Shown one piece after another: positions 1 to 7,216 of a stretch of DNA of 14,853 nt; position 1 is the first letter of the stretch, and each line of letters opens with the position of its first letter. The stretch is from DATJQF01 sp035505995. Lineage in GTDB: Bacteria > Bacteroidota > Bacteroidia > Bacteroidales > FEN-979. The translations under genes were made by a program, and so were the position numbers. The stretch covers positions 1 through 14,853 of the forward strand of contig DATJQF010000158.1 in the NCBI GenBank assembly GCA_035505995.1. Reading direction: 5' to 3'. The notes under the pieces were generated by a model. The model was not told the origin of the DNA and did no database searches. It was given only the letters and a program-made list of their open reading frames with translations.

Positions 1-603
1 CTGGCCCAGGACTGGCTGAATGACTCCACCGGCTGGGTGGGGACCTTTGTCCAGGATCCTCCCAACGACGGGATGTTCAAATGGGAAGGCGTGTTTGCAC
101 TGCCCAATGCTAACTTCATCGCCAGCGATTCCAACCTCACGTTGGGCAGCACGGTCACCTATACGAATCTCACCGGGTCTGCCACCTCCTATGCCTGGAC
201 CTTCGACGGAGGTTCCCCCGGCACTTTCACCGGGAAAACCCCTCCCCCGATCACTTATAACTCACCGGGAACCTTCAATACCCGGCTGATCGCGACGAAT
301 TCATTTGGTCCCGATACCCTGCTGAAAACAGGTTATATCCACGTAGGCGGCGTAGGCATCAATGAAGTGCCTTATGCCTCGGTAACTATCTACCCGAACC
401 CCGCGCACGGGATGCTGAAAGTCAAAACTTCGGATAATGTGGAAGCCGTTCAGCTCTTCAACCTGGTAGGCCAGGTGGTGGTCGATCAGACCATGGACAG
501 CAAAGAGTTCTCCCTGAATATCGAAGGGTTGAACCCGGGTGTGTACACCCTGAAGCTGACCATTGGCGAAAAGCCATACATCCGGAAGATCGTGGTAAAC
601 TAA
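1..603 (+). CDS. Secreted protein with PKD domain and T9SS type A sorting domain (3' part only)
   Basis: The reading frame is open from base 1, so the start and signal peptide lie outside the window. The first visible residues (DWLNDSTGWVGTF) look like the last blade of an Asp-box/YCF48-type beta-propeller. Next comes a PKD-like Ig fold of about 80 residues containing YAWTFDGGSPGTF and PPPITYNSPGTF. The last ~80 residues form a T9SS type A sorting domain, with IYPNPAHGML, NLVGQVV, LNPGVYTLKL and a terminal IRKIVVN. In this family the C-terminal domain directs a periplasmic protein through the T9SS translocon to the cell surface or medium and is then removed. The whole visible part aligns with the end of the next gene, so the two are tandem paralogues. 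The substrate or ligand is unknown. Confidence 0.9.
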   Translation: MAQDWLNDSTGWVGTFVQDPPNDGMFKWEGVFALPNANFIASDSNLTLGSTVTYTNLTGSATSYAWTFDGGSPGTFTGKTPPPITYNSPGTFNTRLIATNSFGPDTLLKTGYIHVGGVGINEVPYASVTIYPNPAHGMLKVKTSDNVEAVQLFNLVGQVVVDQTMDSKEFSLNIEGLNPGVYTLKLTIGEKPYIRKIVVN

Positions 604-622
604 AGGAATGTTATTCCAAACG

Positions 623-655
623 AAAGGCTGCCCGGAAGGGCGGCCTTTTGTTTTT
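623..655 (+). terminator. Rho-independent terminator of the first T9SS gene
   Basis: An 8-bp stem GGCTGCCC/GGGCGGCC (one G-U pair) closes a GGAA tetraloop. It is extended by AAA/TTT and followed by a T-rich tail. The first 18 bases of the hairpin region (622-639) recur exactly at 2293-2310 after the paralogue. The T tail overlaps the -33 element of the next promoter. Confidence 0.85.
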
Positions 656-676
656 TATAAATTTATCGTATGTTTG
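647..676 (+). promoter_or_regulatory. Bacteroidota-type promoter TTTG-N18-TATGTTTG
   Basis: TTTG at 647-650 and TATGTTTG at 669-676 match the -33/-7 consensus (TTTG / TAnnTTTG). Transcription should begin near 682. The ATG at 670 is therefore inside the -7 box and cannot be the start, which supports ATG 712. Confidence 0.7.
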
Positions 677-711
677 TAAAAACAACCACTTTAAAACCAA
701 ACCCCACGAAC

Positions 712-2274
712 ATGAAAAGAACACTACTCACTTTAATGGCAGTTCTGGCTTTCTCATCCCTGATGATCGGCCAGACGGGATGGACCCTGGTCAATTCCAA
801 CCTGAATACCGGGCAGGGGGTCGGCCAGATCTCCATCGGCATGAACAACCCGCAGGCTCTCTGGGCATACGGGATCGCCGCCGATGGTTCGATCCTGGAC
901 GTTTACACAAAATCCACGGATGCCGGGCAGACCTGGACCAAGGGAACTTTCAATGCAGGATCCGGGCTCTCGCAGCTGTTTGCCATCGATGAAACCACCT
1001 GCTGGGCCGTTTTCAACACCGGCAACAACCAGGGCCTGTACAAGACGACCGACGGGGGCGCGCATTGGGCCAAGCAGGGATCCGCTTACGGTTCGGGTTC
1101 CTTTGCCGACCTGATGCATTTCTTCGATAACCTGAACGGAGTCGCCGTAGGTGACCCGAACGGAGGGTATTTTGAGATCTATACCACGACCGACGGCGGT
1201 ACCACCTGGAACCGGGTGGCCCAATCCGATATTCCCGATCCCGGATCCGGGGAATACGGGATCACCGGCGACTATAGCTCCGTGGGGGATAACATCTGGT
1301 TCGGAACGAATGCAGGCAGGATCTTCCACTCCACCGACAAGGGTTATACCTGGACCGCTTCCCTCACCGCGTATGGAGCCACTGAAACGGTTGCCCCCAT
1401 GTTTGCAGACGCCAACAACGGCTTTGCCTTCCGGTCGTACCTGGACCTGGGCATTGAACCCACCATCAACCTGACCACCGACGGGGGCGCGACCTGGACC
1501 TCCTGGACCGTAGGCGGCAGCTGGTATGCCCGTTATAACACCTACGTCCCGGGCACAACGGCCACTTATGTGGGATCCACCAGTGCGGCCGGGTCGAACG
1601 GGATCTGCTACAGCTACGACGGAGGACATAACTGGACCTCCATCAACGACGGGTACGATTTCCAGGCTTCCTCCTGGGTGGATGTCGCAACCGGCTGGGC
1701 CGGATCCATTGCTTCAGCCAAGAAATCGACCGGCGGAATGTTCGTTTTTACGGGCGACTCCCTGCTTCCGCTGCAGGCGAAGTTTGAAGCCGACTATACG
1801 GCCATCGCGCTGGGACAGAGCATCAACTTCACCAACGAATCCCACGGTTTCCCCGTAAGCTCGGTCTGGGTATTTGAAGGCGGTTCGCCCGGAACCTATA
1901 CCGGCGCCACCCCTCCCCCGATCACTTACAACACGCCGGGGAGCTTCAACGTCACGCTGAAAGTTTACAACAGCTACACCGCCGACACCCTGATCAAGAC
2001 CGATTATATTTATGTAGGCGGCGTCGGGATCAACGACCTGTCCAATGTGTCGATCTCGGTGTATCCGAATCCGGCGCACGAGATGCTGAATGTCAGGGCC
2101 AATTTCGACGTGCAGCAGGCGCAGCTCACGGACCTGGTCGGTAAATCGGTGATAGAGATGGTTCCCACGACCCGGGAATTCTCCCTCAACACATCGGCCT
2201 TAAACCCGGGGACCTACCTGCTGAAGCTGACCATCCATGACAAACCCTTTATCAAAAAGATCGTCGTGAATTAA
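712..2274 (+). CDS. Secreted Asp-box (BNR/YCF48-like) beta-propeller protein with PKD and T9SS sorting domain
   Basis: The product is 520 aa. The start at 712 gives a compact signal peptide (MKRTLLTLMAVLAFSSLMIG, then Q). An in-frame ATG at 670 lies in the promoter's -7 box. Six Asp boxes (S/T-x-D-x-G-x-x-W) are visible at residues 68-75, 112-119, 159-166, 207-214, 255-262 and 301-308, as in BNR/YCF48-type propellers. A PKD-like domain covers about 353-435 (VWVFEGGSPG, PPPITYNTPGSF), and a T9SS type A sorting domain about 447-520 (VYPNPAHEML, LNPGTYLLKL, IKKIVVN). The expected route is Sec export, T9SS passage, then surface attachment or release. Asp boxes are structural, so they do not show sialidase activity. 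It has its own promoter and terminator and is a tandem paralogue of the upstream gene. Confidence 0.93.
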   Translation: MKRTLLTLMAVLAFSSLMIGQTGWTLVNSNLNTGQGVGQISIGMNNPQALWAYGIAADGSILDVYTKSTDAGQTWTKGTFNAGSGLSQLFAIDETTCWAVFNTGNNQGLYKTTDGGAHWAKQGSAYGSGSFADLMHFFDNLNGVAVGDPNGGYFEIYTTTDGGTTWNRVAQSDIPDPGSGEYGITGDYSSVGDNIWFGTNAGRIFHSTDKGYTWTASLTAYGATETVAPMFADANNGFAFRSYLDLGIEPTINLTTDGGATWTSWTVGGSWYARYNTYVPGTTATYVGSTSAAGSNGICYSYDGGHNWTSINDGYDFQASSWVDVATGWAGSIASAKKSTGGMFVFTGDSLLPLQAKFEADYTAIALGQSINFTNESHGFPVSSVWVFEGGSPGTYTGATPPPITYNTPGSFNVTLKVYNSYTADTLIKTDYIYVGGVGINDLSNVSISVYPNPAHEMLNVRANFDVQQAQLTDLVGKSVIEMVPTTREFSLNTSALNPGTYLLKLTIHDKPFIKKIVVN

Positions 2275-2293
2275 ACCGATGGATCTGCAAAAG

Positions 2294-2324
2294 AAAGGCT
2301 GCCCGGAAGGTGCAGCCTTTTTTT
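2294..2324. terminator. Probably bidirectional terminator between convergent genes
   Basis: GGCTGC (2297-2302) pairs with GCAGCC (2312-2317). An inner CC-GGAA-GG and outer AAA/TTT pairs extend it, followed by seven Ts on the plus strand. Read from the minus strand, the tail is TTTCTTTT, so it can also serve argS, which ends at 2336. Confidence 0.8.
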
Positions 2325-2335
2325 ATGGAGAACGC

Positions 2336-4123
2336 TTACATACGTTGGGGAACCCCGATGCCCAGCAGGGCCATCGACCGCCGGATGATCTCCCCGGCAA
2401 AGAAGGAAAGCTTCACCCTGAACCCGATGGCAGCGGGATCTTCCGCTTTCAGTACGGGGACTTCCTGGTAGAACTGGTTGTATTCCTTTGCCAGCTCGTA
2501 GATGTGGTTGGCAATAAGCGCGGGACTTAACTGCAGGGCGGCCTGCTGCAGGGTTTCCGGGAAGCGGTAGATCAGCTTGATGATCCTCTTTTCTCCCGGA
2601 AGTAAATTATACGGTCCGGAACCGGATCCTCCGGCAGCATAACCGGCTTCGCCTGCTTTCCTGAGAAGGGACTGGATCCGGGCATAGGTGTACTGGATGA
2701 AAGGCCCGGTATTCCCGTTGAAATCGATCGATTCCTGCGGGTCGAAGAGCATGTTCTTTTTCGGATCGACCTTCAGGATAAAGTACTTCAGGGCTCCCAT
2801 GCCGATGGTATGGAAAAGCTGCTTCGCCTCGCTTTCTTCCATTTCATTGGCTTTCCCGAGTTCGCGGGTAGTCCGTTCCGCCGTCTCCTCCATCTCACCG
2901 ATCAGGTCGTCGGCATCCACGACGGTCCCCTCCCGGGATTTCATTTTCCCTTCCGGCAGCTCCACCATCCCGTAGGAAAGATGGTAGATCTTCTCCGCCC
3001 AGTCTTTCCCGAGCCGGGTGAGCACTTTCTTCAGCACCTCGAAATGATAGATCTGCTCATTGCCCACGACATAGATCATTACGGAAGGATGGTAGTGGCG
3101 GTACCTGTTTTCCGCAGTGCCCAGGTCCTGGGTGATATACACCGAGGTTCCGTCGGCCCGGAGCAGCAGCTTCTCATCGGCACCGTACCCGGTCAGGTCG
3201 GCCCAGATGCTGCCGTCCTCTTTCCGGATAAAATGGCCTTCCTGCATGCCTTTCCGGACAATATCCTTGCCCATCAGATATACCTGCGATTCATATTCCG
3301 TATTGTCGAAGACGATCCCCAGCCTCCGGTAGGTTTCCCCGAAGCCCTCGTAAGCCCACCGGTTCATTTGCTCCCAGAGCGCCCGGGTCTCCGGATCGTT
3401 ATTTTCCCATTTCACAAGCAACTCCTGGGCTTCAAGGATCAGGGGCGCCTGCTTCTCCGCCTCCTCGGGCTCCATTCCCCGGCTGACCAGGGCCGCGATC
3501 TCCTCCTTGTATTTCCGGTCGAAGAGCACATAATATTTCCCGATGAGATGATCGCTTTTCATCCCCGCCGACTGAGGGGTTTCGCCGTTCCCCCATTTCT
3601 GGTAAGCCAGCATCGATTTGCAGATATGGATGCCGCGGTCGTTCACCAGGTTCAGCCGGATCACCCGGTGGCCGGCAGCCTTCAGGATCTCGGAAAGCGA
3701 ATAGCCGAGCAGGTTGTTGCGGATATGCCCGAGGTGCAGCGGCTTGTTGGTGTTGGGGGAAGAGAATTCAACCAGTACGGGATCCTTCCCGGAGGGCTCG
3801 GGCAGGCCGAATCGGGGGTCCCCGATATTTTCCTCCAGAAAACGGATCCAGAAAGAGTCGTCCAGGATCAGGTTCAGGAATCCCTTGATCACTCCCGCTT
3901 CACGGATCTCCGGAACAGCTTGTTTCAGGTACGCACCCAGTTCCTGTCCGGTCGATTCCGGGGACTTTTTCGAGTACCGGGTGAACGGGAAAGCGATGAT
4001 CGTGAAATCCCCTTCCTGCTCTTTCCGCGTCTTTTCAACGGAGACTTCTCCCGGTGAAGGGCCGTCGCCGTAAAGTTTTTTCAGGGCTTCCGAAGTTTGC
4101 CTGGCCAGCAGTTGCTCGATCAT
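2336..4123 (-). CDS. argS: Arginyl-tRNA synthetase
   Basis: This 595-aa class I synthetase charges tRNA-Arg with arginine using ATP in the cytoplasm. The N-terminal Add1-like region is followed by VEFSSPNTNKPLHLGH, with the HIGH motif as HLGH at residues 130-133. VVGNEQIYHFEVL lies near 352-364 and the KMSKS-equivalent loop KMKSREG at 393-399. The C-terminal ~120 residues form the DALR anticodon-binding domain, ending in ALLGIGVPQRM. The length is normal for the family. An upstream in-frame ATG at 4162 would add 13 residues, but it lies upstream of a TAnnTTTG box at 4150-4143 and so would not be transcribed. ATG 4123 (MIEQLLARQ) fits the family start. It is divergent from the GTPase gene and convergent with the T9SS gene. 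Confidence 0.97.
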   Translation of the reverse strand: MIEQLLARQTSEALKKLYGDGPSPGEVSVEKTRKEQEGDFTIIAFPFTRYSKKSPESTGQELGAYLKQAVPEIREAGVIKGFLNLILDDSFWIRFLEENIGDPRFGLPEPSGKDPVLVEFSSPNTNKPLHLGHIRNNLLGYSLSEILKAAGHRVIRLNLVNDRGIHICKSMLAYQKWGNGETPQSAGMKSDHLIGKYYVLFDRKYKEEIAALVSRGMEPEEAEKQAPLILEAQELLVKWENNDPETRALWEQMNRWAYEGFGETYRRLGIVFDNTEYESQVYLMGKDIVRKGMQEGHFIRKEDGSIWADLTGYGADEKLLLRADGTSVYITQDLGTAENRYRHYHPSVMIYVVGNEQIYHFEVLKKVLTRLGKDWAEKIYHLSYGMVELPEGKMKSREGTVVDADDLIGEMEETAERTTRELGKANEMEESEAKQLFHTIGMGALKYFILKVDPKKNMLFDPQESIDFNGNTGPFIQYTYARIQSLLRKAGEAGYAAGGSGSGPYNLLPGEKRIIKLIYRFPETLQQAALQLSPALIANHIYELAKEYNQFYQEVPVLKAEDPAAIGFRVKLSFFAGEIIRRSMALLGIGVPQRM

Positions 4124-4142
4124 CCGGGTAGTGGTTACCCCG

Positions 4143-4150
4143 CAAAGGTA
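4143..4150 (-). promoter_or_regulatory. -7 element (TACCTTTG) of the argS promoter
   Basis: On the minus strand, TACCTTTG lies 19 bases before the argS ATG at 4123, giving a predicted leader of about 13-15 nt. No convincing -33 TTTG is present at the expected distance. Confidence 0.55.
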
Positions 4151-4180
4151 AAGGAATTTCACTGAATATTCCGGGGCCGG

Positions 4181-4212
4181 TTTGTGTAATTGGATTAAAA
4201 TAAGTAGGTTTG
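4181..4212 (+). promoter_or_regulatory. Promoter TTTG-N20-TAGGTTTG for the GTPase gene
   Basis: TTTG at 4181-4184 and TAGGTTTG at 4205-4212 match both Bacteroidota promoter elements at good spacing. The leader would run from about 4218 to 4273. It is divergent from the argS -7 box, only about 30 bp away. Confidence 0.65.
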
Positions 4213-4273
4213 CATTCTCAACTTCTTGCGGGCATCACCGCTGTAATTGCTTGAAGAAATCAAAAACCATTAT

Positions 4274-5617
4274 ATGAAGAAAAACGTCATTATCATTGGC
4301 GCGGCTGGCCGTGACTTTCACAATTTCAACACGTATTACCGGGATAACCCCAATTTCAACGTGGTAGCGTTCACCGCTGCCCAGATCCCGGACATCGACG
4401 GTAGAAAATATCCTGCCAAGCTTGCAGGGAAGCTCTATCCCAAGGGCATTCCGATCTTCGCCGAAGCGGAGCTGCCGGAACTTATCCGTAAATTCAAGGT
4501 GGACCTCTGCAATTTTGCTTACAGCGATGTTCCCTATCAGCGGCTGATGAACATCAGCTCCATCGTAAACGCCGCCGGGGCCAACTTCTTCCTGCTGGGT
4601 CCCGCCGATACCATGGTGAAGAGCACCAAGCCGGTGATCGCCATCGGAGCCACCCGCACGGGATGCGGCAAAAGCCAGACTTCCCGCCGGGTGATCGAGA
4701 TCCTGCTGGCCAAGGGGTTGAAAGTGGTGGCGGTCCGTCACCCCATGCCTTACGGCGACCTGGTGGCACAGAAAGTCCAGCGGTTTGCCACGGTGGCCGA
4801 CCTGAAAAAGCACAAGTGCACGATCGAGGAGATGGAAGAATATGAACCGCATGTCGTGCGCGGTAATGTGATCTACGCCGGGGTGGATTACGAGGCCATC
4901 CTGCGGGCGGCCGAGAAGGATCCCAAGGGCTGTGATGTGATCCTGTGGGACGGCGGCAACAACGACTTCCCCTTCTACAAGCCCGACCTGATGATCACCG
5001 TGGCCGATCCGCATCGTCCCGGCGCAGAGGTGGGTTATTATCCCGGTGAAGTGAATATCCGTATCGCCGACGTGGTCGTGCTGAACAAGATCGATTCGGC
5101 CTGCCCGGAACACATCCGGACCGTCCGGGACAATATCCGGAAGCTGAATCCCAACGCCACCGTCGTGGACGGCGCATCCCCCATCCGGGTGGATAATGAA
5201 GCGGTCATCCGCGGAAAGCGCGTGCTGGTCATTGAGGACGGCCCGACCCTGACCCACGGGGAAATGAAGATCGGCGCCGGGGTGGTGGCGGCCGAGAAAT
5301 TCGGAGCCGCGGAAATGATCGATCCCAGGCCGTTTGCCGTAGGAAAGCTCGCCGAGACCTTCCGCATCTATCCCAATATCGGCAAGCTGCTGCCGGCGAT
5401 GGGTTACGGGGATCAGCAGGTGAAGGACCTGGAGACCACGATCAACCGGACGAACTGCGACTCGGTGATCATCGGGACCCCGATCGACCTGAACCGGATC
5501 GTCCGGATCAAAAAGCCGAATACGAGGGTTTACTACGATCTCCAGGAGATCGGGAAGCCGGACCTGGAGGAGATCCTGACCGCCTTCCTGAAGAAACAGA
5601 AAATAAAAGTGAAATAA
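4274..5617 (+). CDS. P-loop GTPase of the cyclic 2,3-diphosphoglycerate synthetase-like family
   Basis: The product is 447 aa, close to the length usual for this family. It opens with KKNVIIIGAAGRDFHNFN, a dinucleotide-binding-like N-terminus. A P-loop of the SIMIBI style, GATRTGCGKS, is at residues 125-134. VILWDGGNNDFPFYKPDL at about 222-239 has Walker-B character, and a guanine-specificity motif, NKID, is at 271-274. I recognise the family from the archaeal enzyme that closes the cyclic phosphoanhydride of 2,3-diphosphoglycerate. For bacterial members that reaction is an inherited name, and the NKID motif points to GTP. ATG 4274 was chosen because the residues before it (from 4247) do not fit the family start. 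It is monocistronic, with its own promoter and terminator. The family assignment is firm; the function is open. Confidence 0.88.
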   Translation: MKKNVIIIGAAGRDFHNFNTYYRDNPNFNVVAFTAAQIPDIDGRKYPAKLAGKLYPKGIPIFAEAELPELIRKFKVDLCNFAYSDVPYQRLMNISSIVNAAGANFFLLGPADTMVKSTKPVIAIGATRTGCGKSQTSRRVIEILLAKGLKVVAVRHPMPYGDLVAQKVQRFATVADLKKHKCTIEEMEEYEPHVVRGNVIYAGVDYEAILRAAEKDPKGCDVILWDGGNNDFPFYKPDLMITVADPHRPGAEVGYYPGEVNIRIADVVVLNKIDSACPEHIRTVRDNIRKLNPNATVVDGASPIRVDNEAVIRGKRVLVIEDGPTLTHGEMKIGAGVVAAEKFGAAEMIDPRPFAVGKLAETFRIYPNIGKLLPAMGYGDQQVKDLETTINRTNCDSVIIGTPIDLNRIVRIKKPNTRVYYDLQEIGKPDLEEILTAFLKKQKIKVK

Positions 5618-5620
5618 ACG

Positions 5621-5651
5621 TAAGCCGTCCAGAAAGGACGGCTTATTTTTT
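5621..5651 (+). terminator. Rho-independent terminator after the GTPase gene
   Basis: A perfect 10-bp stem TAAGCCGTCC/GGACGGCTTA with loop AGAAA is followed by six Ts. It starts only 3 bases after the stop codon. The last T is also the first base of the pyrB -7 box. Confidence 0.92.
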
Positions 5652-5658
5652 ATCTTTG
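5651..5658 (+). promoter_or_regulatory. -7 element (TATCTTTG) of the pyrB promoter
   Basis: This is an exact TAnnTTTG match 21 bases before the pyrB ATG. It abuts the T tract of the preceding terminator. There is no TTTG at the -33 position, which falls in the terminator stem. Confidence 0.6.
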
Positions 5659-5679
5659 TCTGAACCAACACGCGACGGT

Positions 5680-6588
5680 ATGAAAAACAAAAGCCTGGTT
5701 TCCATCAACGATTTCACGCGGGAGGAGCATATCCGGATCCTGGACCTGGCCGGGGAGTTTGAGAAAAAGCCCTCCCAGCGGATCCTGGAAGGCTTCGTGG
5801 TGGCCTCCCTGTTCTTTGAGCCTTCCACGCGCACCCGGCTGAGCTTTGAAAGCGCCGCTTCCAGGCTCGGCGCCCGGATCATCGGTTTCTCCGAACCGGG
5901 TTCCACCAGCGTGCAGAAAGGCGAATCGCTGCGCGACACCATCCGCACCGTCAGCAACTATTCCGATATCATCGTCATGCGCCATCCCCGCGAAGGGAGC
6001 GCCCGGTTTGCCAGCGAGGTCGCGAGCATCCCGGTGATCAATGCCGGCGACGGGGCCAACCAGCATCCGACACAGACGCTGCTCGACATGTATTCGATCC
6101 GGAAGACCCAGGGGACGCTGGATAACCTCAACATCGCCTTCGTAGGAGACCTCAAATACGGCCGCACCGTTCATTCGCTGGTGATCGCCCTCACCAATTA
6201 CAACACCACCTTTCACCTGGTTTCCCCGCCCGAGCTCAAACTGCCCAGCTCGGTCAAGATCCACATCAAGGAAAAGAACCTGGCCTATTTCCAGTACACC
6301 GAGCTGCAGGAAGTCATCCCGAAGGTGGATGTCCTTTATATGACACGCATCCAGAAGGAACGGTTCTCCGATCCGATGGAATATGAAAAGGTGAAGAACT
6401 TTTTCGTCCTGAGAAACCAGATGCTGGGACAGGCACGGCCCGGGCTCCGGATCATGCACCCTCTGCCCCGCGTGAATGAGATCGACGTGGATGTGGACGA
6501 CAACCCCAAGGCCTACTATTTCTCCCAGGCCCTCAACGGGGTCTTCATCCGCCAGGCGCTGCTCGCCTCTATCCTGGGAGTGAAGTGA
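5680..6588 (+). CDS. pyrB: Aspartate carbamoyltransferase catalytic chain
   Basis: The product is 302 aa, normal for the family. It condenses carbamoyl phosphate with L-aspartate to carbamoyl-aspartate, the committed step of pyrimidine synthesis. The carbamoyl-phosphate loop FFEPSTRTRLSFE lies at about 45-57, and the mobile-loop SVQKGESLRDT at 77-87 with Lys80. R101 (MRHPREG), H129 and Q132 (NQHPTQ) match known phosphate- and carbamoyl-binding residues. HPLPR at 260-264 forms part of the aspartate site. ATG 5680 (MKNKSLVSIND) was chosen because the upstream in-frame ATG at 5656 lies in the -7 box. pyrI follows without a visible promoter, so pyrBI is likely one transcript and one holoenzyme. 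The stop codon runs into a 7-bp repeat array. Confidence 0.97.
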   Translation: MKNKSLVSINDFTREEHIRILDLAGEFEKKPSQRILEGFVVASLFFEPSTRTRLSFESAASRLGARIIGFSEPGSTSVQKGESLRDTIRTVSNYSDIIVMRHPREGSARFASEVASIPVINAGDGANQHPTQTLLDMYSIRKTQGTLDNLNIAFVGDLKYGRTVHSLVIALTNYNTTFHLVSPPELKLPSSVKIHIKEKNLAYFQYTELQEVIPKVDVLYMTRIQKERFSDPMEYEKVKNFFVLRNQMLGQARPGLRIMHPLPRVNEIDVDVDDNPKAYYFSQALNGVFIRQALLASILGVK

Positions 6589-6649
6589 ATTACAAATTAC
6601 GGATTACGGATTACGGATTACGAATGACAAATGACGAATGACGAATGAC
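6587..6649 (+). repeat. Nine-unit 7-bp tandem array between pyrB and pyrI
   Basis: Nine contiguous in-phase units are present: GAATTAC, AAATTAC, GGATTAC three times, GAATGAC, AAATGAC, and GAATGAC twice. The consensus is RRATKAC. The first two bases of unit 1 are the GA of the pyrB TGA stop. The last unit contains an ATG (6645) in frame with pyrI. Confidence 0.92.
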
Positions 6650-6671
6650 CAAAAAGCAAACATCCCCCGCC

Positions 6672-7139
6672 ATGGAAAAGAAAGATGCCGTTAAGGAACT
6701 GAAGGTCTCTGCAATTGAGAACGGGACGGTGATCGACCATATCCCCAGTAAGAATGTTTTCCAGGTTGTTCGGATCCTGAACCTCGGCGGTGCGGAGGAC
6801 CTGTTGCTGTTCGGGATCAACCTCGACAGCCGGAAAATGGGAAAGAAGGGGATCGTCAAGGTCAGCAACATATTCTTCGAGCCGGACGAGATCAACAAGA
6901 TCGCCCTGGTGGCGCCGAATGCCACGCTCATCGTGATCAGAAAATTCCAGGTGACCGAAAAGAAAAAAGTGGAAGTGCCGGATTCCGTCGAGAAGATCGT
7001 GAAATGCTTCAACCCGAATTGCATCACCAACCACGAGCAGATCACCACGCGGTTCACGGTGATCGACAAACAGGACCTGAAGCTGAAATGTCATTATTGC
7101 GAAAAGATCACGGCAAGGGATAATATCTCATTTCTTTAA
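6672..7139 (+). CDS. pyrI: Aspartate carbamoyltransferase regulatory chain
   Basis: The product is 155 aa, the usual size. It binds nucleotide effectors and tethers PyrB trimers through a zinc domain. KELKVSAIENGTVIDHIPS at residues 8-26 is the family's allosteric N-terminus. The zinc site is C112-x4-C117 and C140-x2-C143 (CFNPNC, CHYC). An in-frame ATG at 6645 would add nine residues (MTKKQTSPA) but lies inside the 7-bp array, so 6672 is preferred; this is not certain. It shares a transcript with pyrB. PyrI in Bacteroidota implies an ATCase regulated by nucleotides, although the effector preference cannot be read from the sequence. Confidence 0.96.
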   Translation: MEKKDAVKELKVSAIENGTVIDHIPSKNVFQVVRILNLGGAEDLLLFGINLDSRKMGKKGIVKVSNIFFEPDEINKIALVAPNATLIVIRKFQVTEKKKVEVPDSVEKIVKCFNPNCITNHEQITTRFTVIDKQDLKLKCHYCEKITARDNISFL

Positions 7140-7141
7140 AT

Positions 7142-7189
7142 AGTGAGATGGTGACCCGGTGACCCGGTGACCTGGTGACCTGGTGACCT
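7142..7189 (+). repeat. 8-bp tandem array (GGTGACCY) after pyrI
   Basis: Five contiguous units of GGTGACCC or GGTGACCT occupy 7150-7189, preceded by one degenerate unit, AGTGAGAT. The array begins two bases after the pyrI stop codon. The unit is close to palindromic (GGTnACC). Confidence 0.92.
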
Positions 7190-7216
7190 ATACCACCGCC
7201 TTCAATCTTCCTCCAC

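Noticed and set aside
712..1640. Sialidase activity from the Asp boxes
   Set aside because: Asp boxes are structural and occur in many propellers; no catalytic Arg triad or Tyr/Glu pair of sialidases was recognised.
2810..4057. A 415-aa plus-strand ORF opposite argS
   Set aside because: It lies wholly within argS, which has all expected synthetase motifs, and its translation resembles no protein family.
4235..5671. A 478-aa minus-strand ORF opposite the GTPase gene
   Set aside because: It is a His/Val/Asp-rich antisense shadow of a clearly conserved plus-strand gene, produced by GC-biased codon positions; no family features are visible.
6587..7189. The 7-bp and 8-bp arrays as a CRISPR locus
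   Set aside because: The units are contiguous without spacers, far shorter than CRISPR repeats, and there are no cas genes.
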